DNA of 59,504 bases from assembly GCA_001725415.1 (NCBI GenBank), contig MEGH01000004.1, positions 1 to 59,504 on the forward strand, in the 5' to 3' direction. This document shows positions 32,853 to 41,968 of this stretch, piece by piece. The translations under genes were made by a program, and so were the position numbers. The stretch is from Pseudonocardia sp. SCN 73-27 (lineage in GTDB: Bacteria; Actinomycetota; Actinomycetes; Mycobacteriales; Pseudonocardiaceae). Each line of letters opens with the position of its first letter. Positions within the stretch are counted from its first letter, which is position 1. The notes under the pieces are model-generated. The model saw only the letters and a program-made list of their open reading frames with translations, had not been told where the DNA came from and did no database searches.

Positions 32853-34831
32853 CGCGTGCCCTCCCGCTCCTCGCGCGTCGCAGCCTCGTCGACCGCGAGC
32901 GCCTGCGGCGCCGCGACCGGATCTCCCGTGACAACGACACCGTAGTCACGGCGCGCCCCGTCGACGGTGACGTAGCCGTCGCGGACGTCGCGCAGCACCG
33001 CGGCCGGGTCGCGGCGCAGCGGATCACCCCAGCCACCGGCCCCCGGGGTGCGGACGCGGACCAGGGTGCCGGCCGTCGCATCGATGTCGGACAGGCCGTT
33101 CACCCAGGTCCCGGACTCGCGGTCGGTGGGGGACAGCGCGTCGTCGAAGTAGCCGCCGAGCGGGTGCAGCGGCGGGGTGTCGCCGTTGCCCGCGAGCCAC
33201 ACCCGCGCCACCTCGGTACCGGGCGGCGGGTCGTCGGGGCGGCCGACCCACGCTGCGCCCGGCCGCCCGGGCTGCGCACCGTCGGACCCCCACGGCAGCA
33301 CGCGCAGGTGCAGCAGCAGCGGGTAGACGTCGGCACCCGAGACGACCATCCGGTCGTAGACCACGGCCGCGCCGCCGCGGTGCTCGCCCGGCCCGCCCGA
33401 GTCGGCCGCGAACTCCTTGCGCAGCACCATGACCGGGTGGTCCTCCTCGATGGCCTCCGCCGACATCTCCATCAGGTTCTGCTGGCTCATCGACACGAAG
33501 TTCTCGCCGTCGCCCTCGGCCGAGGCGCCGAACCCGCCGAGCGCGAACAGGGGCGCCACGAACAGCCGCCGGCCCGCGGCGTCCGGGTCGTCGAGCGTCG
33601 CGGGGATGGACTGCGTCGCCGCAGCCAGCTGTTCGGCCACCGCCGGCGGGAGCCCGCGGCGCGGCCCGGCCGGCCCGGTGCCGACCGAGCCGGTGATCAG
33701 CAGGCCCATGTTCGTGCCGTAGTGCCCGCCGAACCCCGCCTCGGGCGGGGCGCCGGACAGGAACGCCTTGGTCACCGCGTTGAAGACGGCCTCGGCCGCG
33801 TCGAAGTACATCGTCGTCGCCGCGGGCGGACGCGCGCTCACGAACGTCCCCTCCGGGATCACGACGCTCACGCACCGGAACGCCCCCGAGTTGTTCGGGT
33901 TGTGCGGGTCGCACAGGAACTTCACCGCGGTGAACACGCCGTTGATCGCGTCGAACACCGAGCAGTTCACCGACGACGCCGCCTCCCGGCTGGTGCCGCT
34001 GAAGTCGACCTCCACCTCGTCGCCCCGTTTGCGGACCGTCGTGCGGATGACGTACGGCTCGTCGTTGTAGGCGTCGGCGTCGATGCCGTCCTCGCCGACG
34101 AAGTCGCCGTCGGGCAGGGCGCGCAGCCCGTCGCGGGTGGAGCGGTCGGCGTAGTCGAGTGTGTAGGCCATCGCGTCGTGGACCGTCTCGACGCCGTGCT
34201 GCTCGGCCAGCGCCAGCAGCCGCTGCTCGGCGAACGACGCCGCGCTGTGCAGCGCCTGCAGGTCGGCCAGCATGTTCTGCGGCAGCCGCGAGTTGTCGAA
34301 GTACAGGTTGAAGCCCGGGACGAACGGCTTGTCGTCGCGGTACACCTGCACCCCGGAGATGACGACGCCCTCCTCGAACACGCTGCGCTTGCGCACCGAG
34401 TAGCCGCCCGCGGTCAGCCCGCCCATGTCGACGAGGTGCGCCTTCACCGCGACCCCGCCGATCATCTCGTCGCCGACGAACACCGGGCGGAAGAACCCGT
34501 TGTCGTAGACGTGGTTCCCGCCCTTGAACGGGTTGTTGTACGCGATGAGGTCGCCGGGGCGCAGGTTCTCGGCGCCGTACTCCCACACCAGGTTGCGCAC
34601 CATGTAGGGCATGACGCCGGAGAAGTGGGCGAGGCTCTCGTTCATCGCGACGATGTCGAGGTCCAGCCGGGGCGGCGCGATCGGTCCGACGAGCGTCACG
34701 CAGAAGTCGAACGCGTCGCGGATGATGGGGGAGAAGCTCGACCGCAGGATGATCCGGCCCGCCTGGCGGACCGTCGCGTAGAAGGCGTTGCGGACGATCT
34801 CCAGCTCGACGCTGTTGGTGTCGCTGCTCAT
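32849..34831 (-). CDS. Hydantoinase B/oxoprolinase family (acetone/acetophenone carboxylase alpha-type subunit)
   Basis: 660 residues, full HyuB length. Typical N-terminus (VELEIVRNAFYATVRQAGRI, SPIIRDAFDFCVTLV), the block YNNPFKGGNHVYDNGFFRP with a metal-site His, VDFSGTSREAASSVNC, and the C-terminal LHLRVLPWGSDGAQPG and GGWGDPL. HyuA/HyuB pairs hydrolyse cyclic amides or, as in acetone and acetophenone carboxylases, carboxylate ketones with ATP. Four-base overlap with HyuA upstream and with the zinc-ribbon gene downstream. The zinc-ribbon partner favours the carboxylase reading; a plain N-methylhydantoinase or oxoprolinase cannot be excluded. Confidence 0.88.
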   Translation of the reverse strand: MSSDTNSVELEIVRNAFYATVRQAGRIILRSSFSPIIRDAFDFCVTLVGPIAPPRLDLDIVAMNESLAHFSGVMPYMVRNLVWEYGAENLRPGDLIAYNNPFKGGNHVYDNGFFRPVFVGDEMIGGVAVKAHLVDMGGLTAGGYSVRKRSVFEEGVVISGVQVYRDDKPFVPGFNLYFDNSRLPQNMLADLQALHSAASFAEQRLLALAEQHGVETVHDAMAYTLDYADRSTRDGLRALPDGDFVGEDGIDADAYNDEPYVIRTTVRKRGDEVEVDFSGTSREAASSVNCSVFDAINGVFTAVKFLCDPHNPNNSGAFRCVSVVIPEGTFVSARPPAATTMYFDAAEAVFNAVTKAFLSGAPPEAGFGGHYGTNMGLLITGSVGTGPAGPRRGLPPAVAEQLAAATQSIPATLDDPDAAGRRLFVAPLFALGGFGASAEGDGENFVSMSQQNLMEMSAEAIEEDHPVMVLRKEFAADSGGPGEHRGGAAVVYDRMVVSGADVYPLLLHLRVLPWGSDGAQPGRPGAAWVGRPDDPPPGTEVARVWLAGNGDTPPLHPLGGYFDDALSPTDRESGTWVNGLSDIDATAGTLVRVRTPGAGGWGDPLRRDPAAVLRDVRDGYVTVDGARRDYGVVVTGDPVAAPQALAVDEAATREEREGTR

Positions 34832-36864
34832 CGGGTCCCCCAGGTGATCACGAGGTGCCCCGAGGGGCGGACCTCGGCGGTCTCGCCGTCGTCGAGGACC
34901 GTCGTGGCGGTCGGCTGCACGACGAGCGCCGGGCCGGTCACCCGCGCCCCCGCGCCCAACGTGGACCGGTCGACGATCGGGGTGTCGTGCCAGGCGCCGT
35001 CGCGGAAGATCCGGGCCGTGCCTGTCTCCTCCGTGCCGCCGCCGGTGCCGAGGTCCGGCGGATCGGGCGTACCGAGCGCGACCGTCGCCGTCACCCGGGC
35101 CATCGTCGCCTTCACATCGGCGTGCGCCACCGCATAACCCCAGGTCCGGCGATGGGTGTCGTCGAAGTTGGTGCGCAGCCGCGCCATCGCCGGCGCGTCG
35201 AGGTCACCCTCGGGCACCGGGACGCCCGGGGTCTCCCACGTCTGGCCCTGGTAGCGCCCGTCCAGCCAGCGGGTGATGTCGGCGTGGTCGCCGAGGGTGC
35301 GGCGGGCGTCGCCGGACAGCCGGGCGTAGGCGTCGTCGAGCGCACCCGCGGGAAGCGAGCCGAGCTCCTTCACCACCGGCTCACCGACGTCGCAGCGCAG
35401 GTCGGCCAGCGCGAGGCCGTAGGCGGACTCCTCGCCGGGCTGGGGCGGGACGATCACCGACTCGCAGCCCAGCGCGCGACCGATCCGCGCCGCGAACACC
35501 GGCCCGGCCGAGCCGTACGCATACAGCGCGAACCGTCGCGGGTCGACGCCGTTGTAGACCGACACCTCCCGCGCCGCCTCCACCATCGCCGCCGTCGCGA
35601 CGTCGACGATCCCTTGCGCCGCAGCCGGTGCGTCCAACCCGAGCTGCTCGCCCAGCGGGGCGACGGCGGCCTGCGCCGCGTCGGTGTCGAATGTCGCCGC
35701 GCCGCCCATGAACTGCGCCGGGCCCAGCACCCCGAGTACCGCGAGCGCGTCGGTGACCGTCGCGTCGGTGCCGCCGCGCCCGTAACAGGCCGGGCCCGGG
35801 TCGGCGCCCGCGCTGTGCGGGCCCACCCGCAGCGCACCGCGGGCGTCCACCCACGCCACCGACCCGCCGCCGGTGCCGATGCTGTGCACGTCCAGAGCCG
35901 GCAGCGCGATCACGACGTCGTGCTCCAGCTCCAGCTCCGTCGTCACCACCGGCGTCCCGTCGGCCACGATCGCGCAGTCCGCGCTGGTCCCGCCGATGTC
36001 GAGCGTGATCAGGTTCCCGGCCCCGATCCGCCCGCCACCGCGCTGCGCCGAGATCACCCCGCCCGACGGGCCCGACTGCAGCGTGTACGCGGGCCGGTCC
36101 CGCGCCGTCGTCGCCGGGAGCACGCCGCCGTTGGACTGCATCAGCATCAGCGGCCCGGCGTAGCCCATCGCGGCCAGCCGCTGCTGCGCCCGGTCGAGGT
36201 AGCGCTGCACCAGCGGGCCGACATAGGTGTTCACCGCGGCCGTCGAGAAGCGCGGGTACTCCTTGAAGCACGGGTGCACGGCCGTCGACGTCCAGCACGG
36301 CAGCCCGGGCGCCACGTCGGCGACGATCCGCGCCGCCTGCCGCTCGTGCTTGTCGTCGGCGTAGGCGTTGACGAAGCACACCACGATCGCCTCGACACCC
36401 TGCTCGACGAGGAACCGCACCTCCCGCTCCAGGCCCGCCTCGTCGAGCGGGACGACCTCCCGGCCGTCCCGGTCGATGCGGCCCTGCACGGTGCGCCGCA
36501 AATGCCGTGGCGCGAACGGGCGCCGGGCGTCGCCGAACTCGCGCTGCCAGCGCGGGTTGAACTGGTCGCTGCCCGGTCGCTGCCCGCGGCCCATCGCGAG
36601 GACGTCGCGGAACCCGTCGGTGGTGACGACGCCGATCCGGCACCCCGTCCGCGTCAGCACCGCGTTGAGCCCGACGGTGCAGCCGTGCAGCACCAGCGAG
36701 ATCTCCTCCATCGGGATGCCGAGGGCCTCGATGCCGGCGACGAACCCGTCCGACTGGTCCGCTGGCGTCGTCGGGACCTTGCAGGTCCGCACCTCGCCGG
36801 TGTCCTCGTCCACCGCTACGCAGTCGGTGAACGTGCCGCCGACGTCGATCCCGATCCGGTACAT
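34828..36864 (-). CDS. Hydantoinase A/oxoprolinase family (acetone/acetophenone carboxylase beta-type subunit)
   Basis: 678 residues. ASKHA-type ATPase start MYRIGIDVGGTFTDCVAVDE, then GCTVGLNAVLTRTGCRIGVV, MLMQSNGGVLPA, LDIGGTSADCAIV and GGGSVAWVDARGALRVGP, and AYGSAGPVFAARIGRALG. It supplies ATP-dependent phosphoryl activation for the HyuB partner. First gene of the operon 36864-31844, with GGAGGG before the ATG. The GAF-PucR regulator gene lies immediately upstream on the same strand, 158 bases away, and is the likely activator. Confidence 0.9.
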   Translation of the reverse strand: MYRIGIDVGGTFTDCVAVDEDTGEVRTCKVPTTPADQSDGFVAGIEALGIPMEEISLVLHGCTVGLNAVLTRTGCRIGVVTTDGFRDVLAMGRGQRPGSDQFNPRWQREFGDARRPFAPRHLRRTVQGRIDRDGREVVPLDEAGLEREVRFLVEQGVEAIVVCFVNAYADDKHERQAARIVADVAPGLPCWTSTAVHPCFKEYPRFSTAAVNTYVGPLVQRYLDRAQQRLAAMGYAGPLMLMQSNGGVLPATTARDRPAYTLQSGPSGGVISAQRGGGRIGAGNLITLDIGGTSADCAIVADGTPVVTTELELEHDVVIALPALDVHSIGTGGGSVAWVDARGALRVGPHSAGADPGPACYGRGGTDATVTDALAVLGVLGPAQFMGGAATFDTDAAQAAVAPLGEQLGLDAPAAAQGIVDVATAAMVEAAREVSVYNGVDPRRFALYAYGSAGPVFAARIGRALGCESVIVPPQPGEESAYGLALADLRCDVGEPVVKELGSLPAGALDDAYARLSGDARRTLGDHADITRWLDGRYQGQTWETPGVPVPEGDLDAPAMARLRTNFDDTHRRTWGYAVAHADVKATMARVTATVALGTPDPPDLGTGGGTEETGTARIFRDGAWHDTPIVDRSTLGAGARVTGPALVVQPTATTVLDDGETAEVRPSGHLVITWGTR

Positions 36865-37022
36865 GCGCCCTCCGCTCCGCTGCGGCCCTCATCGTCGCGG
36901 GGTCGGTGTGACGGGCGCCATGGTCGACGGGCCAAAGCGAGCCTCGATTCCTGTGCCCCCGACGCACCCTGCGCATCCCGTGCCTCGACCCACCACGCGC
37001 GTGTCGTGCCCTGATGCACTGC

Positions 37023-38738
37023 TCACGAGGTTGTCGCCGCCTGCTGGACGGCGCGGACCACGAGAGCGGCGCGCAGCTCGAAGACGTCGTCGGCGCGCTG
37101 CGGGTCGAGGCCCGTCAGCTCCGCGACCCGGCGCAGCCGGTAGCCGACCGTGTGCGGGTGCACGTGCAGCTCCCGCGCCGCCGCGCTCGTCGAACCGCCC
37201 GCGTCGAACCACGCCCGCAACGTCGCGACCAGCTCCGTCGAGCGTTGTGCGTCGTGGTCCTCCAGCGGGCCGAGCCGGCGGTCGGCGAGGCGGCGCAGGC
37301 CGTCCGGAGTGCCCGTCTCCAGCAGGAGGCTCGCGACGCCGAGCTCCTCGAGGTCGACGACCTTCGCGTCGGTGAGCGCGGCCGCGGTCCGCGCGATCCG
37401 CCACGCCGCCGGGTACTCGCCGGTGTCGGTGACCGTGGGACCGACCACCACTCGTACTTTCCTGCAGATCAGAGCCGCGACCAGCGCCGACCGGTCCGCG
37501 TCCGGGACCAGTGCGACCACCGCGCCGCTGTCCTCACCGACCAGGACCCCGTCGCCGAGCGCCCGTCTCGTCTCTGCGGTGACCGTGTCGAGGAGGACGA
37601 CGGTGTGCGGGCGCGTCAGGTCGCGGCCCAGCGCGCGGGCCCGGTCGCGCAGGTCGACGTCCCGACCCGCGCCCGTGACCAGATCCACGGCGAGATCGCG
37701 GGTGAGCCGCAACGCGGTGTCGGCGGCGTGCCCGCGCTTGTGCAGCTCCAGCGCCACCAGCGGCGCGAACCGCTCGATCACCGGACGGACATCGGTGCCG
37801 GTGTCGGTGTCGGCGTCGCGCGCCACCCACAACCGGGCCACCGGCTCGCGGGCGATCGACAGCGTCAGCACCCACGCCTGCACACCCGGGAGACCGACCC
37901 GGACCGCGGACCCCTCGTCCGGCACCGCGGCCCCCGCGATCGTCAGCGGCGGCCCCTCGCCCGCCTCCGCGAGCACCGACCCGTCGTCGACCGACTCCAG
38001 CACCACCCGCGCCGCCAACGCCTCGCCCAGCGCCCCGAGCACACCGTCGAGACCCACGTCCTCCAGCAGCAGCCGCACCAGCCGACGGTCCTGCGCCTCC
38101 GCCCACTCACGTTGCGCGCGTTCACGATGCAGGCTCGCGACCACCCTCGTCAGCTCGGCATTCGTCTTCTCCAGCTCCCGGATCGTCGCCCGCTGCACGT
38201 CCTTGATCCGCGACGCCCGCAGCACCGTCGCCACGTACTCGGCCATCAGCTCCGCCAGCGCGATCTCCGACCCCGCGAACCGGTGCGCCCGCCTCGAGTA
38301 GCCGACCAGCACCCCCGGACACTCGTCGCCCGTCGCCAACGGCACGGCCAGGATCGTCCGGATGCCCTCCCGGCCGGCCGCCTCCCGCCACGGCCCGTCC
38401 AGCCCGGCGACGTCGGCGAGCACCACCGTCCGCCGCTCCCGCACCGCCTGCGCCGCAGGCACGTCGAAAGCCGCGCCCGTCGGATGCACCAGCAGGGGCC
38501 GCAACGTGTCCAGGTCGTGGCGGTACGACTCCGTCAGCCCGTGCGAGGCCCGGACCGCCAGCCGCCGACCGGACTCGTCGAGCAGCATCACCGCGCAGGA
38601 GTCGGCACCCGTCAACGCGCACGTGTGGCGAGCGACCCGGCGCAGCAACGTCGCCGGGGACTCGTCGGCGTCGAGGGCGCGCAGCACGTCCGCCGCGGCG
38701 TGCAACCACTCGGTCCGCGGACCGTCCGGGTCGGGCAT
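37023..38738 (-). CDS. GAF-domain PucR-type transcriptional regulator
   Basis: 571 residues from ATG 38738 (GGAGGTGG just before it; an upstream GTG at 38771 is weaker). Residues 1-170 are a GAF sensor (LTGADSCAVMLLDESGRRLA, TILAVPLATGDECPGVLVGY). A coiled-coil linker follows at 185-215 (ELEKTNAELTRVVASLHRE), then a degenerate second domain, and the C-terminal PucR helix-turn-helix (FDAGGSTSAAARELHVHPHT, VGYRLRRVAELTG). Regulators of this architecture activate catabolic operons for acetone, phenols and other small carbon sources in actinobacteria. Its position directly upstream of HyuA/HyuB suggests control of that operon. Confidence 0.85.
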   Translation of the reverse strand: MPDPDGPRTEWLHAAADVLRALDADESPATLLRRVARHTCALTGADSCAVMLLDESGRRLAVRASHGLTESYRHDLDTLRPLLVHPTGAAFDVPAAQAVRERRTVVLADVAGLDGPWREAAGREGIRTILAVPLATGDECPGVLVGYSRRAHRFAGSEIALAELMAEYVATVLRASRIKDVQRATIRELEKTNAELTRVVASLHRERAQREWAEAQDRRLVRLLLEDVGLDGVLGALGEALAARVVLESVDDGSVLAEAGEGPPLTIAGAAVPDEGSAVRVGLPGVQAWVLTLSIAREPVARLWVARDADTDTGTDVRPVIERFAPLVALELHKRGHAADTALRLTRDLAVDLVTGAGRDVDLRDRARALGRDLTRPHTVVLLDTVTAETRRALGDGVLVGEDSGAVVALVPDADRSALVAALICRKVRVVVGPTVTDTGEYPAAWRIARTAAALTDAKVVDLEELGVASLLLETGTPDGLRRLADRRLGPLEDHDAQRSTELVATLRAWFDAGGSTSAAARELHVHPHTVGYRLRRVAELTGLDPQRADDVFELRAALVVRAVQQAATTS

Positions 38739-38794
38739 CGCCACCTCCGCGTCGTCGCGCCCCGGCGGCACCGGGTTCGGTCAGCCTCCGCGTC

Positions 38795-39046
38795 GTGACC
38801 GTCCGGTTCAAGGACCTGTGTGCCGACGCTGCCGATCCGGCCCGGGTGGCCGCCTTCTGGGCCGACCTGCTGGGGCTCGTGGCCGAGCCGCGCGACGGCG
38901 GCCTGCGCAGCGTCGAGAACCGGTGGCACTGGGACGTCGATGCCGCCGAGGTCGAGGGCGCGACGACCCTGCGGCCCCCCGGCGCCGGTCGCCCATGGAC
39001 CGTCATGGCCGACCCGCAGGCCAACGAGTTCTGCCGTTTCCCGTGA
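38795..39046 (+). CDS. Short glyoxalase-like (VOC) protein, probably internally shortened
   Basis: 83 residues from GTG 38795. The N-terminus (RFKDLCADAADPARVAAFWA, then LLGLVAEPRDGG) and the C-terminus (ATTLRPPGAGRPWTVMADP, then NEFCRFP) match the actinobacterial glyoxalase-like VOC proteins, which are usually 110-130 residues. The middle (the strand pair around the KNRVHLDV motif) is reduced to ENRWHWDVDAAEVE, about 30 residues short but still in frame. The fold may be compromised. Binding or catalytic role unknown. Confidence 0.6.
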   Translation: MTVRFKDLCADAADPARVAAFWADLLGLVAEPRDGGLRSVENRWHWDVDAAEVEGATTLRPPGAGRPWTVMADPQANEFCRFP

Positions 39047-39065
39047 GCCGCTGATCACCGGTTCC

Positions 39066-39099
39066 GGCGGATGAGCGCACCAGGCGACGCTCATCCGCC
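39066..39099. terminator. Hairpin between convergent genes
   Basis: GGCGGATGAGCG (39066-39077), 10-base loop, CGCTCATCCGCC (39088-39099), exact arms. It separates the VOC gene ending at 39046 from the TerD gene ending at 39121. Confidence 0.7.
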
Positions 39100-39120
39100 T
39101 GCAACGGCGACCAGCCGCGG

Positions 39121-41289
39121 TCAGCCCGCGCTGTCGACGGCGACGATCGCGTCCTCGGCGATGTCGGTCGGGAGCCGCGGCGGCGACGGCTTCAGCCCCT
39201 GGACGACGCGTGCGTAGAACGCCTCGACCGCATCGTTGACGCTCGGCACGAACGCCTTGCGGACGCCGTTTCGCTTCGTGCCCATGGGGGTCGTCGCCGT
39301 CAGCCGGAACGACTTGATCTCGCCGCCCGGGTCGGTCAGCAGGACACCGGAGTCGGCACGGATGTCGCGAAGCGTCTCGCACGCCGTCTGGTCCCGGCGC
39401 GCGAACAGCGCCTCGACCGTGAGCGTCTCGGGAGCCTCGGGCAACTGCCGGACGATCCAGTTGACGCGGCGCGCGCCGCCGCCGTCCCGAGGCGCGTCGA
39501 TCGTGATCGACGTCCGGACCTGGCCGGTCCGCAGGTCGGCGGCGACGCCGATGTTCCCCGAGGCGCCCGGGACCCGCAGCGTCGCCGAGAGCGTGCCCGC
39601 TCCGGCCAGTTCGGCCGCGGCCGCCTGGGCCCGGGCGGCGTGGTCGCGCGCGAGCCTGCGGGGCTGCACCGGCGTCACCGTGACGCCGAGCGTGCTCGTC
39701 ATCGTGAGCGACAGGTGCCGGATCAGCTTCTCCCACGCTGTCGTCACCGTCACGATCTTGTTGTCGGCCGGCCGCAGCGTGCCGGCGGCGACCGCGTCGC
39801 GGACCGGGACCCACGCCGCGCCCATGTCGTCGAAGCCCGCCGCGCCCGAGGCCGGGTGCTGCAGGTAGCGGATCAGCTCGGCCAGCACCCATGCCTGGAG
39901 CCGGTCAGCGAGGCCGCGGTGGGCCAGCTGCATCTGCGCCTCGTGCAGCACCTCCGACCAGGAGATGTGGTGCAGGCTGACCTTGCGGAGCTTGCGCCCG
40001 TCGATCTGCAGCGGGTGCACGTCCCCGACCGGAGCGAGGTCGTTCGACAGGGTCACCACGGCGTCGTAGCCCTGCTGCCGGGCGAGGTCGAGGTAGCGCT
40101 CGATCTGGTCCGTCCGCAGCGCCGCCGAGCCCGTCTTCACCTCCAGCAGCGCGGTCCAGATCCGGCCCGCGCGAGCCACCCGGATGACCCCATCGGGGAT
40201 GACGGTCCGGTCGTCGAGCGTGAACGGCACCTCGAGGTAGGCCTCGACCGAGCCCGCCGGACCCCCGAACCGCGTGACGAGGGCACGGCCGAAGTCGCGG
40301 ACGGCCATCATGGTCGACAGGAGCGTCGAGGTGGCGCGACGTTCCTTCTCCTCGGCGTTGCCGACCCCAGTCACCGAGAACAGGCGAGCGGGCTGCCAGC
40401 TCGGGTCGACCGCGAGGGACAGGGCAGGCAGCGTCGCCGCGGTCGCCTTCTTCTTCCTGGTCCGGACACCGGCCCCGGACGGCTTCGGCCGCGGCGCCGG
40501 CACGGACGCCGCCGGGGTCCGGGGTGCTTGGTCCTCGACAGTCGCGACCGCCTCCGACACCTCCGACGCGTCGACGCTGGGCGGCAGCTCGGCGATCATG
40601 TCGCCGTCCTCGACGACGGCGACGATCTCCTGCATGGCGTCGTCGGCGTCGACGGTCGTCGGATCGACGACCTCCACATGGGCCTCGACCGCCCGCACCT
40701 GCGCGACCGGCGGGTCTGCTGGGGCATCCGGGGTCTCGTCGACGGTGATGCCGTAGTCGGTCGCCAGCCCCGCGAGCCCGGAGTCCCAGCCCTGGCCGAC
40801 GGCGCGGAACTTCCACTCGTCGTTGCGCAGGTACAGCTCGCCCAGCACGATCGCGGTCTCGGAGCCCGCGTCGCCCACGTCGAAGCGCGCGTGCGGAGTG
40901 CCGCTCGCATCGAGGATCTCGACGGACAACTCGCCGAGGTCGCCGAACCCGGAGCCGTCCGAGTCGAGGCTCGCGGCGATGACGACGGTACCGACCTCGT
41001 CGGACAGTGCTTCGAGGTCGACGGCGACCCTGTCCTCGGCGCGCTCCTCGGCGGACCGCTTGCCCAGCAGCCGGACCGCCCCGTCGACGCTGCTCGGAGC
41101 GTTGTAGAAGACGAAGTCCTCGTCGTGGCGGACCTTCCCGTTCTCGCCGAGCAGCAGTGCTGCGACGTCGACGTCGGCCACGCCGCGGGGATCGGACCAT
41201 CGCACCACGGCATGGAGCCGGCCCTGTTCGACTGCTGATCGATGAACCAGCGCGACGTTCGCGCCCTTGCTGAGAGATCCGTTCGCCAC
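39121..41289 (-). CDS. TerD-domain protein fused to a PD-(D/E)xK nuclease-like module
   Basis: 722 residues from GTG 41289. Residues 1-180 are a TerD domain (GSLSKGANVALVH, FVFYNAPSSVDGAVRLLG, ASLDSDGSGFGDLGELSVEI, ELYLRNDEWKFRAVGQGW) with the calcium-binding Asp/Glu pattern. An acidic linker and a Lys-rich patch (RTRKKK) follow. At about 345-400 a restriction-endonuclease-like core appears: PDGVIRVARAG ... WTALLEVKTGS, with Asp near 366 and Glu-Val-Lys near 383. The last 300 residues are unassigned. Ter proteins act in stress, metal or phage resistance; a TerD-nuclease chain suggests DNA-directed defence or repair. It stands alone, with no terABC genes near. Confidence 0.8.
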   Translation of the reverse strand: MANGSLSKGANVALVHRSAVEQGRLHAVVRWSDPRGVADVDVAALLLGENGKVRHDEDFVFYNAPSSVDGAVRLLGKRSAEERAEDRVAVDLEALSDEVGTVVIAASLDSDGSGFGDLGELSVEILDASGTPHARFDVGDAGSETAIVLGELYLRNDEWKFRAVGQGWDSGLAGLATDYGITVDETPDAPADPPVAQVRAVEAHVEVVDPTTVDADDAMQEIVAVVEDGDMIAELPPSVDASEVSEAVATVEDQAPRTPAASVPAPRPKPSGAGVRTRKKKATAATLPALSLAVDPSWQPARLFSVTGVGNAEEKERRATSTLLSTMMAVRDFGRALVTRFGGPAGSVEAYLEVPFTLDDRTVIPDGVIRVARAGRIWTALLEVKTGSAALRTDQIERYLDLARQQGYDAVVTLSNDLAPVGDVHPLQIDGRKLRKVSLHHISWSEVLHEAQMQLAHRGLADRLQAWVLAELIRYLQHPASGAAGFDDMGAAWVPVRDAVAAGTLRPADNKIVTVTTAWEKLIRHLSLTMTSTLGVTVTPVQPRRLARDHAARAQAAAAELAGAGTLSATLRVPGASGNIGVAADLRTGQVRTSITIDAPRDGGGARRVNWIVRQLPEAPETLTVEALFARRDQTACETLRDIRADSGVLLTDPGGEIKSFRLTATTPMGTKRNGVRKAFVPSVNDAVEAFYARVVQGLKPSPPRLPTDIAEDAIVAVDSAG

Positions 41290-41425
41290 GACACGAAGTC
41301 GTTGCGCGGGCCGTCCGAGTTACACCCCGTGTCCAATCCGTGACTGCTCATCCGGTCCTGTCGGGATTGCGCCCTCGGGCCACTCAGCCGTACCCGACCG
41401 TTCCCGGGCTCCCTACGCTGCAGCG

Positions 41426-41923
41426 ATGGCAAGGACGGCGTTCGTCACCAGCGGGTCGGGGTTCGTCGGCTGCCATCTCGTCCGACGGTTGTGCGCCGAC
41501 GGCTGGGCCGTCCGGGCGCTGACCCGCTCCGGCGCCGCGGCGGGCAGGGTCGCGGAGCTGGGCGCGACGCCCGTCGCCGGGGAGCTGACCTCGGTCGGGG
41601 ACGTCCGCGCGGCCGCGGACGGCACCGAGGTCGCGTTCCATGTGGCGGCGGCGGTGGGGGAGTGGGGGCCGCGGGCGGAGTTCGTGCGCGCGAACGTCGA
41701 CGGCACCCGCGCGGTCGTCGAGGGCTGCCGGACCGCAGGCGTCGCGCGGCTCGTGCACGTCAGCACCGAGGCGGTGTTGAGAGCCGGGCGTCCGCTGGGC
41801 GACGTCGACGAGACCGCGCCGACGCAGCACGAGTGCTCGATCGACATCGCGAAGGCGTGCCGTGAGCTGGGGTACGCGCCCGTCGTCGATCGGGAGGAGG
41901 GTCTGCGCGAGCTGCCGGGCTAG
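41426..41923 (+). pseudogene. NAD-dependent epimerase/dehydratase with internal deletion
   Basis: 165 residues in one frame versus about 300-330 for the family. The N-terminus is an extended SDR (FVTSGSGFVGCHLVRRLCAD, VAFHVAAAVGEWGP, GVARLVHVSTEAVLRAG). Directly after DVDETAPTQ, where the active-site Tyr-x3-Lys region should follow, the sequence jumps to a C-terminal end (SIDIAKACRELGYAPVV, then EEGLREL). About 130-150 residues with the catalytic Tyr are missing, although the frame is kept. A protein could be made but not a working enzyme. Confidence 0.7.
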
Positions 41924-41968
41924 GGTTCAAGCAGCTGCATCGACGCAGCCGGACGGACGGGGGATCAC

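Noticed and set aside
37014-38798. Plus-strand open frame opposite the PucR regulator
   Set aside because: No family features; the minus strand holds GAF and PucR domains.
39640-41238. Plus-strand 532-codon open frame inside the TerD-nuclease gene
   Set aside because: The TerD signature and nuclease motif are on the minus strand; the plus frame is Arg/Asp-rich noise.
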